The notes below the pieces were generated by a model, which was not told the origin of the DNA, made no database searches, and worked only from the letters and a program-made list of their open reading frames with translations. A program made the position numbers and the translations under genes. This document shows, in pieces, positions 1-7,282 of a DNA stretch of 64,000 nucleotides. Every line of letters starts with the position of its first letter. The stretch's first letter is position 1. This DNA comes from Vibrio sp. RE86 (GTDB taxonomy: Bacteria > Pseudomonadota > Gammaproteobacteria > Enterobacterales > Vibrionaceae), in assembly GCF_013114545.1 (NCBI RefSeq), contig NZ_VTXI01000019.1, positions 23,308 through 87,307 on the forward strand. Direction: 5' to 3'.

Positions 1-681
1 GAACGTTGGTACTGGCGCACCTAATGCTTCGTAGATGTTGATTTGACGAGGCGTATTGTTGATGTGGTCTTCGCCACGAACAACGTGTGTAATACCCATG
101 TCCCAGTCATCCACAACCACAACAAAGTTGTACGTTGGCGCGCCATCAGTACGACGAATGATTAGGTCATCTAGCTGGCTGTTAGCGATTTCGATGCGAC
201 CACGGATTTGGTCTTCAAATACAACGCTGCCTTCTTTCGGGTTACGGAAACGAACAACAAACGCATCACCTTCTTTTGCTGCTACATTTGCTGCCACAAC
301 TTTTGGATGATTTGCATCGTAACGAGGCATTTCTTTCGCTGCTTCTTGCTCTGCACGAATCTCTTCAAGCAGCTCTTTAGACGCGTAACATTTGTATGCT
401 TTGTCTTCCGCTAGTAGCTTATCAACCATCTCGTTGTAACGGTCGAAACGCTTCGACTGGAAGTAAGGACCTTCATTCCACTCAAGACCCATCCACTGCA
501 TACCTTCTAGGATCGCATCAACAGCTTCCTGAGAGTTACGTTCTAGGTCAGTATCTTCGATACGTAGAACGAATTCACCGCCTTGGTTTTTCGCGTATAG
601 CCAAGAGTAAAGTGCAGTACGTGCACCACCAACGTGAAGGTAGCCAGTAGGGCTAGGAGCAAAACGAGTTTTAACCGTCAT
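1..681 (-). CDS. gltX: Glutamyl-tRNA synthetase, 5' part (cut by window start)
   Basis: Charges tRNA-Glu with glutamate in the cytoplasm. The visible 227 codons are the N-terminal part; the rest lies beyond position 1. The start ATG is at 681. The class I catalytic domain begins at once with FAPSPTGYLHVGGART, where HVGG is the HIGH-type ATP signature. The editing-free Rossmann domain continues with RIEDTD and the RRTDGAPTYNF segment near the cut end. E. coli GltX has a zinc site with a CYC pair followed by a second Cys/His pair. Here the equivalent reads CYAS and later DANHPK, so the zinc ligands appear to be missing and this should be a zinc-free form. Identity is secure; the zinc statement rests on my recollection of the E. 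coli protein. Confidence 0.95.
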   Translation of the reverse strand, partial: MTVKTRFAPSPTGYLHVGGARTALYSWLYAKNQGGEFVLRIEDTDLERNSQEAVDAILEGMQWMGLEWNEGPYFQSKRFDRYNEMVDKLLAEDKAYKCYASKELLEEIRAEQEAAKEMPRYDANHPKVVAANVAAKEGDAFVVRFRNPKEGSVVFEDQIRGRIEIANSQLDDLIIRRTDGAPTYNFVVVVDDWDMGITHVVRGEDHINNTPRQINIYEALGAPVPTF

Positions 682-795
682 GTAAAATACCTTGATTGTC
701 TAGATGACCACACCAAGCCAAACGGCATGGTGCCAAAATTGCGCGTTATTTTAGCACCGATACGTAATTCTACAATCCATCATCAACAATCTTTG

Positions 796-1434
796 TTAAT
801 CGTTGATGTGTTTTACTGCCCATGAAATAAACTCTTGACGTTGTGCAGGTGTCATTTGAAGAAATTCGCCTTGAATGCCCTTAGAAACGGCACTGGATGA
901 CTGCGTCTTGTTAGCAGACTGACGCTGGTCTGAAGTCGGCTGAATTGCGGGCTCAACGACGTTAATTGCAGCCACACCACCCGCTAGATTGTACTGTTCA
1001 AGCATCTCATCGTAGTCTTTAATCAAAGCAAAGGTTTGGTCGTAAACAAGCTCTATTTCTACTGGTACGTCATTACCGTTACTGGTCACTTTCACCGTTG
1101 GTTGCTTTTCGAATTTTCTTACACCACGCTCGTCTCTAATAGCGAAAGGCGTTTCAAACTTTAACGTCTGGTTATTTGCTTCAAACTTTACGACCATCGG
1201 AAGAGAGTTAAACTTTTTCTTGCCACCATTACCATCAACCATGGCGGTAACGCGTATCAAAAGTTGATTGACACCATTCTCTATTTTTAAATCCCCTTTT
1301 GCTTTCTTAGGGGTGGTGTTTATCTCTTGATTTACCGCCAATATGTCAACTCGATTGTCGGTTTGAATAGTGACTTGCGCGCTAGCCAAGGTACTCATTA
1401 GACCTAATGCAATAACCCCTAAAAATTTGTTCAT
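796..1434 (-). CDS. DUF2057 (YccT-like) periplasmic protein
   Basis: A 212-residue secreted protein with a clear signal peptide (residues 1-19, cleavage after LASA). The beta-rich N-terminal half has the pattern typical of DUF2057: NGVNQLLIRV, then FNSLPMVVKF. It ends in a short helix, FLQMTPAQRQEFISWAV, that is characteristic of the family. A strong ribosome site (AGGTGAGG) precedes the ATG. It lies 64 bases downstream of an outer membrane porin on the same strand, with a terminator-like hairpin between them. The same arrangement recurs at 24918-26853. Enterobacterial YccT has been linked to inhibition of curli polymerisation, but no function can be assigned in Vibrio from sequence. An envelope role linked to the porin is inference. 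Confidence 0.8.
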   Translation of the reverse strand: MNKFLGVIALGLMSTLASAQVTIQTDNRVDILAVNQEINTTPKKAKGDLKIENGVNQLLIRVTAMVDGNGGKKKFNSLPMVVKFEANNQTLKFETPFAIRDERGVRKFEKQPTVKVTSNGNDVPVEIELVYDQTFALIKDYDEMLEQYNLAGGVAAINVVEPAIQPTSDQRQSANKTQSSSAVSKGIQGEFLQMTPAQRQEFISWAVKHIND

Positions 1435-1456
1435 GTTTCCTCACCTGCTACAAACG

Positions 1457-1483
1457 GAAAAAGGCGGACACTCGGTCCGCCGT
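1457..1483 (-). terminator. Hairpin terminator or attenuator between porin and DUF2057 gene
   Basis: Read on the minus strand, a 7-bp stem (GGCGGAC/GTCCGCC, loop of 5) is followed by TTTTT. It ends the porin message or limits read-through into the DUF2057 gene, which has no obvious promoter of its own in the short gap. Confidence 0.75.
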
Positions 1484-1498
1484 ATCATTATTATTAGA

Positions 1499-2608
1499 TT
1501 AGAATGTCCACTCAGTACCGATACGAACCATTAGATCGTCATCGTAAGTAGAATCGTCTTGCTGTGTTAGACGCAAGAATGTGTACACAGAGTTAAATGA
1601 GTAACCAAATTCACCACTGATCGATGTTGAATCTAAATCTTTGTTGTCAACGCCATCTTGTTGACCAGACTGGTCTGCGTAACCCACACGGATGTTAGCG
1701 TTACCAAAGAAGTAGTTAGCTTGTACAGAGTAAGCATCAATTTCACGCTTCAAGTATCCGTAGCCACCACCGCTATTAGTAGAGTCGTAAGAACCTGACT
1801 TGTAAGCACCTAAAATATTGAAGTTATCGATTGGGCGTAGTTCAAAACCGAAGAAGTAAGAGTCAGTATCACCAATTGAAGCTGTTTTGCCTGGGTCCCA
1901 AGTCGGTTGATCTGGAGTTGCGTTGTTAGTATCCCAGTGACCGTCTTCACCACCCTCAAACGTTGTACCTTTTGCCGTCTCAAATGCTGCATGTAGCGTT
2001 AGCATATCAACAGGTGTTACAGATACAGAACCACCAAAGAAGTTTGAGTCTTCGTGGTTTTCACTACCGTTACCACCAGCTAGGCTGAATTTCACCATAT
2101 CTGCGAACATTGGAGAGTCGTAACGCCCCATTTGGCTCTTACGGTCAAAGTGGTAACGCTCACCTGATCTCCAAGCACGGTCAAAAGTACGACCTAAGTT
2201 AGAGGCAGAGTACGGCCAGTCAACAAGTTCGTATAAAGGTGTCAGCATACGACCAAAACGTACTTGACCCCAATCGTCGCCACGCAGACCTACGAATGTA
2301 TCACGGTTACCTAGGTCAGCACCGTAGTCCAGTACCCAACCTGACTCTACTTGAGCAAATGCTGTCACACTGTCAGTCATCACTTTTGCAGCGCGGAATC
2401 CAACGCGAGTTTCATTTTCTAGAGACCAACCTGCATCAGGACCTGTTGGGTTCGATGCGCCGTAATCTACAGCAGAAATAGACACAACACCGTACACTTC
2501 AACGTTTGCGTCGTTCGGATCACCAATCATATATGCGTTTGCAGTACCTGCGGCCAAGGTAGCTGCAGTGATTGCTGCGCCAAGAAGTGTCTTTTTGAAA
2601 TGAGACAT
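1499..2608 (-). CDS. Gram-negative general porin (OmpU/ChiP-like superfamily)
   Basis: A 369-residue outer membrane beta-barrel protein that would form a trimeric diffusion channel. The signal peptide covers residues 1-25 (cleavage after GTANA). The mature chain has alternating strands, the porin pattern RVGFRAAK, then GLRGDDWGQVRFGR, an acidic loop-3 region, and a terminal aromatic residue (EWTF) as needed for BAM-dependent insertion. Length fits the 16-stranded porin family. It resembles the porin at 25759-26853 but differs strongly in loop regions, so the two probably have different substrates. The protein is acidic, as is usual in marine Vibrio. Porin fold is certain; the exact family member is not, so no symbol is given. 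Confidence 0.85.
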   Translation of the reverse strand: MSHFKKTLLGAAITAATLAAGTANAYMIGDPNDANVEVYGVVSISAVDYGASNPTGPDAGWSLENETRVGFRAAKVMTDSVTAFAQVESGWVLDYGADLGNRDTFVGLRGDDWGQVRFGRMLTPLYELVDWPYSASNLGRTFDRAWRSGERYHFDRKSQMGRYDSPMFADMVKFSLAGGNGSENHEDSNFFGGSVSVTPVDMLTLHAAFETAKGTTFEGGEDGHWDTNNATPDQPTWDPGKTASIGDTDSYFFGFELRPIDNFNILGAYKSGSYDSTNSGGGYGYLKREIDAYSVQANYFFGNANIRVGYADQSGQQDGVDNKDLDSTSISGEFGYSFNSVYTFLRLTQQDDSTYDDDLMVRIGTEWTF

Positions 2609-2650
2609 AAGATTAACCCCTATTATTTTTAAGATTTATTTTGTTTAGTT

Positions 2651-2690
2651 CTCCCCGCCAGGTGAGTTAACTCATTGATTTAACGGGGAG
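2651..2690 (-). promoter_or_regulatory. Nested inverted repeat in porin 5' leader
   Basis: CTCCCCG (2651-2657) pairs with CGGGGAG (2684-2690). The 26-base interior contains a perfect 12-bp palindrome, TGAGTTAACTCA (2663-2674). It lies 43-82 bases upstream of the porin start codon, probably in the mRNA leader, so it could control stability or small-RNA binding. Function is inferred. Confidence 0.45.
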
Positions 2691-3038
2691 GACTATTTAT
2701 GGACAGGGGCATCTTGGCAAACTTTTTTCGCAACAAAAAACGAACCAAATGAAAATTCGACGCACTTCAAAAAAAGTCAATAGAAACAATTACAAACCAA
2801 ATTAAAATCAACAACTTAAAAGTAAAACATAAAAAACAAAAACGTCAATTTTAGAATTTGTAGTGTCTGAACTCTGTAAATTACGGTAATAGTGTTAGCC
2901 AGTTCTCACACCTTTTTGAATAATTCACGGAACTTTATATTTGTCGATAAAAAAGCTTGATACAAATCCCATTCAATTTCATCAAGAAATAGGCCGTTCT
3001 AAAGCAAATTGACGTTTTTACCACTTTAAAAAAGGCTA

Positions 3039-3069
3039 TTGACCTTACCCTTGCGGTAAGGTTTAAGCT
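3039..3069 (+). promoter_or_regulatory. CueR-type copper-responsive promoter of copA
   Basis: A -35 TTGACC (3039-3044) and -10 TAAGCT (3064-3069) are separated by 19 bases, the overlong spacer typical of MerR-family activated promoters. The spacer region contains a perfect dyad, ACCTTACC (3042-3049) / GGTAAGGT (3055-3062). The layout matches the E. coli copA promoter closely as I recall it. The regulator gene cueR is not in the window. Confidence 0.85.
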
Positions 3070-3101
3070 TAAGCATCTTCATAAGTTTCTAAGGTTTAGT
3101 C

Positions 3102-5786
3102 ATGGCTAAGTTCAACATCCCACTCTCTGGATTAAATTGCATGGGTTGCGCAAGAAAGGTAGAGAACCAGTTGATATCTAAACACCAAGTTGAGGTACTA
3201 GATCTCTCCCCCACCGCAATTAGCGTCGAGAGTTCACAGCCATTTTCTATATTAGAAACCAGCATTAATGAGCTAAATTATCAAGCAGGCAACCACTATC
3301 ATCTACAACTAGCTGGATTAAGCTGCGGAAAGTGTGTCGCTAAGTTAAAAAGCGCATTAAATGAAGATGCCAAAGTCGGAGCTTTTGAAGCATCCAAAAA
3401 TGAGTTAACCATCTCTACCCTTTATACTTTAGAGGAAGTGATCGCACTGGTTGAAACACTAGGCTATCAAGCTTCTTCTCAGTCAATGCCACCTGTACAA
3501 GTCAGTGAAACAACAAACACTCAGTCCGCTCTTACAAAGAGCAAACCACACCCAGAGCGCTACTCACTCAACCTTTTGATCTCGGGTATGACATGTGCGA
3601 GCTGCGTCGCTTCCGTTGAAAACGCCCTAGTCAGTGTCAAGGGAGTTGAACGGGCTCAAGTAAATCTAGCCGAGCAGAGTGCGATTGCTTTTACCTCGCT
3701 ACAACCTGAAAAAATACAAGACGAGCTCATCACATCTATCCAGCATTCTGGTTATCAAGCGCAAATCATTGATGACCTCGAGACTCAACAACAGAAACAG
3801 CGCGAGCAACTTGAAGAATCACAACGAAAGCATAAGAAAAGTGCCTACTTAGGTTTAGCGATTGGCGCCCCACTTATGCTTTGGGGTGTACTCGGTGGCA
3901 ATATGATGATCCGCTCGCTTGGTGATCAAATGAGTTGGGGGGTAATAGGCATTATCTGTTTCTGGCTGCTCGCCACAGCAGGGCGTAGTTTCTTCACCAA
4001 TGCTTGGCAAGCACTCACTCACAAACGAGCGACGATGGACACCCTAGTAGCACTTGGTGTTGGCTCAGCGTGGCTGTTCTCAATGCTTGTCGTGACGTTT
4101 CCTGATTGGTTCCCAATCGAGTCTCGTCATGTCTACTTTGAAGCAAGTGCGATGATCATCGGCCTCATCTCACTGGGTCACTATATTGAAGCGAAAGCAA
4201 AAACCAAAACAACCTTGTCTTTACAAGCACTGATTGATCTTCAGCCTCAAAAGGCAAATCTCGTCACCGAGCAGGGAGAGCAAGAGATTGATATCAGAGA
4301 GATAGCCTTAGGCATGCATTTACGAGTGAAGCCCGGCGAGAAAGTTCCGGTTGATGGTTCACTCTTATCTGGAGAATCGTTTGTCGATGAATCAATGCTA
4401 ACGGGTGAGCCTATTCCAAGCTTCAAACAACAAGGGGAGCATGTCTCAGCTGGCACCATCAACCAAGATGGCGTTTTCGTTATCGAGGCAACCGGAGTGG
4501 GAAGCGATACAATGCTAGCTCGCATTGTGACTATGGTGCGCCAAGCACAAAGCAGTAAACCTGCCATCGCGAAACTGGCCGACCGTATCTCTTCAATATT
4601 TGTCCCTGTTGTTGTCACTATTGCTGTGCTTTCGGCATTCATTTGGTACTTGGTAGGCCCAGAACCAGCATCTAGTTATATGTTGGTTGTGGCGACAACG
4701 GTTTTAATCATTGCCTGTCCTTGCGCTCTAGGTCTCGCAACACCACTTTCTGTCACCGTCGGTGTAGGAAAAGCGGCTGAGATGGGGATCTTGATTCGAG
4801 ACGCGGACGTTCTGCAGTCTGCAAGTAAAGTAGATACGGTTGTATTCGACAAGACAGGCACCCTAACAGAAGGGAAACCTACCGTTCAGTCGGTTTACGC
4901 GCTTGATGGCAATCACAATGCGCTTCTGACTATTGCAGCATCGGTAGAGCAACATTCCGAGCACCCTCTTGCCAAAGCAGTTGTAAACTATGCCAAGGAA
5001 AACGCGCTAACCCTTTCCCCAGTCGACGGTTTTGAAAATCATAGAGGTCGCGGGGTATTCGCTCAATTTGAGACTCAATCAATCGCCATTACTTCTGTCA
5101 ATTACGCTCGTGAACAAAGCTGGGGCGTTGAACAACTAGACACTCAGATTGCTCAGTTTATTGAACAAGCGTGGACACCGATTGTTGTTACTGTTGAAGG
5201 CTCTGCAAGTGGAGTTATTGCAATCGCAGACCCTATCAAGAGTGAAACTGCCCTCGCGGTAAACAGATTAAAAGCAATGGGGATTACGCCAGTCATTCTA
5301 ACCGGTGACAATCACCAAGTCGCTCAAGCTATTGCCAAGCAAGTAGGTATTGAACAGGTCATATCCCAAGTTTTACCCGATGAAAAAGCTGACCATATAA
5401 CGCAGCTTCAATCGCAAGGAAAACGTGTCGCTATGGTCGGTGACGGTGTGAATGATGCCCCTGCTCTGGCACTCGCAGACATTGGAATCGCAATGGGAGG
5501 TGGCAGTGATGTCGCAATAGAGAGTGCGCAAATGACCCTATTGAATACCTCACCTATTTCCGTGATTAGAGCGATTGAGTTATCAAAGGCGACCGTTCAA
5601 AATATGAAACAGAACTTGTTTGGTGCATTTATCTATAACTCTTTGGGTATACCAGTCGCAGCGGGCGTGCTCTACCCAGCTTTTGGTTTTTTGCTCAGCC
5701 CTGTTGTTGCAGGAGCGGCAATGGCACTTTCTTCAATCACAGTCGTAAGTAATGCTAATCGACTGAGACTATTTAAAACTTCGTAG
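3102..5786 (+). CDS. copA: Copper(I)-exporting P1B-type ATPase
   Basis: Pumps Cu(I) from the cytoplasm to the periplasm using ATP. It has 894 residues, and three N-terminal metal-binding (HMA) domains are visible: CMGC (Cys13/16), CGKC (Cys75/78) and CASC (Cys165/168). Next come the transmembrane part with the ion-selectivity motif CPC (539-541), the phosphorylation motif DKTGTLTEGK (Asp583), the nucleotide-domain SEHPLAKA motif and the hinge GDGVNDAPAL. The first HMA domain (CMGC) is divergent; the third is canonical. It is transcribed from a CueR-type promoter ending about 30 bases upstream, and copG follows after 8 bases, so the two form a copper-detoxification operon. The CPC motif supports Cu(I)/Ag(I) and argues against Zn/Cd. 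Confidence 0.96.
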   Translation: MAKFNIPLSGLNCMGCARKVENQLISKHQVEVLDLSPTAISVESSQPFSILETSINELNYQAGNHYHLQLAGLSCGKCVAKLKSALNEDAKVGAFEASKNELTISTLYTLEEVIALVETLGYQASSQSMPPVQVSETTNTQSALTKSKPHPERYSLNLLISGMTCASCVASVENALVSVKGVERAQVNLAEQSAIAFTSLQPEKIQDELITSIQHSGYQAQIIDDLETQQQKQREQLEESQRKHKKSAYLGLAIGAPLMLWGVLGGNMMIRSLGDQMSWGVIGIICFWLLATAGRSFFTNAWQALTHKRATMDTLVALGVGSAWLFSMLVVTFPDWFPIESRHVYFEASAMIIGLISLGHYIEAKAKTKTTLSLQALIDLQPQKANLVTEQGEQEIDIREIALGMHLRVKPGEKVPVDGSLLSGESFVDESMLTGEPIPSFKQQGEHVSAGTINQDGVFVIEATGVGSDTMLARIVTMVRQAQSSKPAIAKLADRISSIFVPVVVTIAVLSAFIWYLVGPEPASSYMLVVATTVLIIACPCALGLATPLSVTVGVGKAAEMGILIRDADVLQSASKVDTVVFDKTGTLTEGKPTVQSVYALDGNHNALLTIAASVEQHSEHPLAKAVVNYAKENALTLSPVDGFENHRGRGVFAQFETQSIAITSVNYAREQSWGVEQLDTQIAQFIEQAWTPIVVTVEGSASGVIAIADPIKSETALAVNRLKAMGITPVILTGDNHQVAQAIAKQVGIEQVISQVLPDEKADHITQLQSQGKRVAMVGDGVNDAPALALADIGIAMGGGSDVAIESAQMTLLNTSPISVIRAIELSKATVQNMKQNLFGAFIYNSLGIPVAAGVLYPAFGFLLSPVVAGAAMALSSITVVSNANRLRLFKTS

Positions 5787-5794
5787 AGGTTACT

Positions 5795-6238
5795 ATGAAT
5801 AAAAAAACATTGGCACTTGCCACTTCACTACTGATTAGCGGCAACGCACTTGCAGCTGATGTGCTTAATCACAAATCTCCGTACTGTGGTTGTTGCACCG
5901 AATGGACAAAACACATGCAAGATGCTGGATTCAATGTTGAAGAGAAATTACATGAAAACATGAATCCTATTAAACAGAAGCTAGGGGTAACACCTGAGCT
6001 AGCTTCATGCCATACCGCTGAAATTAACGGGTATGTATTTGAGGGCCATATCCCAGCGGATGACATTAAGGCGTTTTTAGAAAACCCTCCTAAGAATGCC
6101 AAAGGCCTTGCTGTTCCAGGCATGCCAATGGGCTCACCTGGCATGGAATATGGTGATGAAAAAGACGCATACGCGGTTTATGCATTTAATGAAAAAGGTC
6201 AGGTATTCACCTACCGACACTATGAAGTCAACAAATAA
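5795..6238 (+). CDS. copG: DUF411 periplasmic copper-resistance protein CopG
   Basis: A 147-residue secreted protein; the signal peptide covers residues 1-20 (GNALA). The mature part carries the DUF411 metal site: CGCC (Cys31, 33, 34), SCHT (Cys72, His73) and GHIP (His85), plus a methionine-rich PGMPMGSPGME segment. DUF411/CopG proteins bind copper and are thought to act as a redox partner or chaperone for periplasmic copper. The gene starts 8 bases after copA, with AGAGG overlapping the copA stop, so it is co-translated in the copA operon. V. cholerae has the same copA-copG pair. Biochemical role is known only in outline. Confidence 0.88.
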   Translation: MNKKTLALATSLLISGNALAADVLNHKSPYCGCCTEWTKHMQDAGFNVEEKLHENMNPIKQKLGVTPELASCHTAEINGYVFEGHIPADDIKAFLENPPKNAKGLAVPGMPMGSPGMEYGDEKDAYAVYAFNEKGQVFTYRHYEVNK

Positions 6239-6263
6239 CGGATTTTGTTGAGCCCATTTCTGT

Positions 6264-6301
6264 AGCACTCATACTTTCCCTAACAAGTATGAGTGCTAAA
6301 A
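6264..6301 (+). terminator. Terminator of the copA-copG operon
   Basis: A perfect 13-bp inverted repeat, AGCACTCATACTT (6264-6276) / AAGTATGAGTGCT (6285-6297), with an 8-base loop, lies 25 bases after the copG stop. The following run is AAAATTT rather than pure T, so termination may be bidirectional or partial. Confidence 0.6.
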
Positions 6302-6478
6302 TTTCCCCTATTAAATCATCAATATAGATCTAAATTAACATCAAATGTAACTACGTTTACTTTTGTTTTTCGCATTATTCCTCTCTCTCAGATAACTTTC
6401 TCGCCAACTTAACAGCGCACCTTAACTGGCGCTCAATGGACTCTCGTTAAACACTCCTACTCAAAGAGAAAGATAGCG

Positions 6479-7141
6479 ATGAGCACTCATTACCTAACAA
6501 AACTGAGAATGACTATGCGTAAACATCTATTAATTGCAGCTGCTGCTACCGTGGTTTCACTGCCGACTTTTGCCAACACACCTTACATCGCGGTAGAACT
6601 TGCTGGTGGTCAATACAACACTTCCGCGGCAGATGCAGAAAGCAAAACTGTCGTTGATAAACTTGATAACGCAGGCTCATTTGCAATAAAGGGTGGCTCT
6701 TACCTAACCGAGAATGTGCGTATTTATGGCTACGTGCAATACAACGGTGAATCAGAACTAACGATCATCGATGTGGAAGAAAATGCTCGAGTTAAGTTTC
6801 AGCTAGATGGGTACCAATTTGGTGTCGGCTCTGACTATGTTTACCACATTGACAATAGCTTCTATGTATTAGCTGGCGGTTCAGTAGGCTATTACAATAG
6901 CGAATTGGAGACTCAAGTGACGCCTGCTGGTGAAATGAGCGCTTCGGTAACAAGCAAAAACTCAGGACTGACTTACGGCTTGAATGCTGGTATGGGTTAT
7001 ATGTTCACAGAACACTTTGGTATGGAAGCGGGCTACCGATTCAACTACTTCAACGGCAACGAACATAAAGTGGGTGACGATAATCTTGGTAAGTTCAACT
7101 CGTCAAATCAAGGTTACATCAACGCGACTTACAAGTTCTAA
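6479..7141 (+). CDS. Outer membrane beta-barrel protein (OMP_b-brl type)
   Basis: A small outer membrane protein of up to 220 residues, probably an eight-stranded barrel. It shows repeated amphipathic strands such as RIYGYVQYN, DYVYHIDNSFYVLAGG and FGMEAGYRFNYF, and a C-terminal INATYKF ending in Phe. The signal peptide is LLIAAAATVVSLPTFA. Three in-frame starts are possible (6479, 6509, 6515). The first has the better purine-rich upstream stretch (AAAGAGAAAG), while 6515 gives a more usual signal peptide length. The family includes V. cholerae AcfA and OmpX-like proteins; the precise function is unknown. A strong terminator follows at 7155. Confidence 0.75.
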   Translation: MSTHYLTKLRMTMRKHLLIAAAATVVSLPTFANTPYIAVELAGGQYNTSAADAESKTVVDKLDNAGSFAIKGGSYLTENVRIYGYVQYNGESELTIIDVEENARVKFQLDGYQFGVGSDYVYHIDNSFYVLAGGSVGYYNSELETQVTPAGEMSASVTSKNSGLTYGLNAGMGYMFTEHFGMEAGYRFNYFNGNEHKVGDDNLGKFNSSNQGYINATYKF

Positions 7142-7154
7142 CTGTTGAGGTTAA

Positions 7155-7184
7155 CTCGGTGCGCCTCTAACGCACCGAGTTTCT
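7155..7184 (+). terminator. Intrinsic terminator after the beta-barrel gene
   Basis: A perfect 9-bp stem, CTCGGTGCG (7155-7163) / CGCACCGAG (7171-7179), with a 7-base loop and TTTCT. It lies inside the longest possible reading frame of the next gene, which argues that the next protein begins further downstream. Confidence 0.85.
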
Positions 7185-7282
7185 CACAAATGATACAACA
7201 CCACTTACCGATGGAGGGATCTATAAGTCGGAAGAATATTTTTATAGAATGCGCGGCGTCTTTTCGCTCCCCTGTGACATAT

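Larger units (their letters stand above)
2609..3101. other. AT-rich divergent control region between porin and copA
   Basis: This 493-base gap holds no convincing gene. The left end is the porin 5' leader with a nested hairpin. The middle (about 2740-2850) is A-tract-rich DNA. The right end holds the copper-responsive promoter of copA. TNAAA-like elements are present in the middle, but their spacing does not match known ToxR sites. Confidence 0.6.

Noticed and set aside
2740..2850. Possible ToxR binding sites (TNAAA repeats) upstream of the first porin
   Set aside because: Several TNAAA words occur, but they are spaced 2 or 9 bases apart, not the 5 expected, and the DNA is so A-rich that such words arise by chance. 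The similar A-rich region at 27120-27190 was rejected for the same reason.
4247..4861. Long minus-strand reading frames inside copA
   Set aside because: They mirror the copA codon pattern, have no ribosome sites and resemble no protein family; copA fully explains the region. Similar antisense frames inside gltX, ligA, cysK, ptsI and the RND gene were dropped for the same reason.
7145..7282. N-terminal extension of the ToxR-like regulator
   Set aside because: The extension spans a strong terminator of the upstream gene and contains no conserved sequence, so the shorter start was used.
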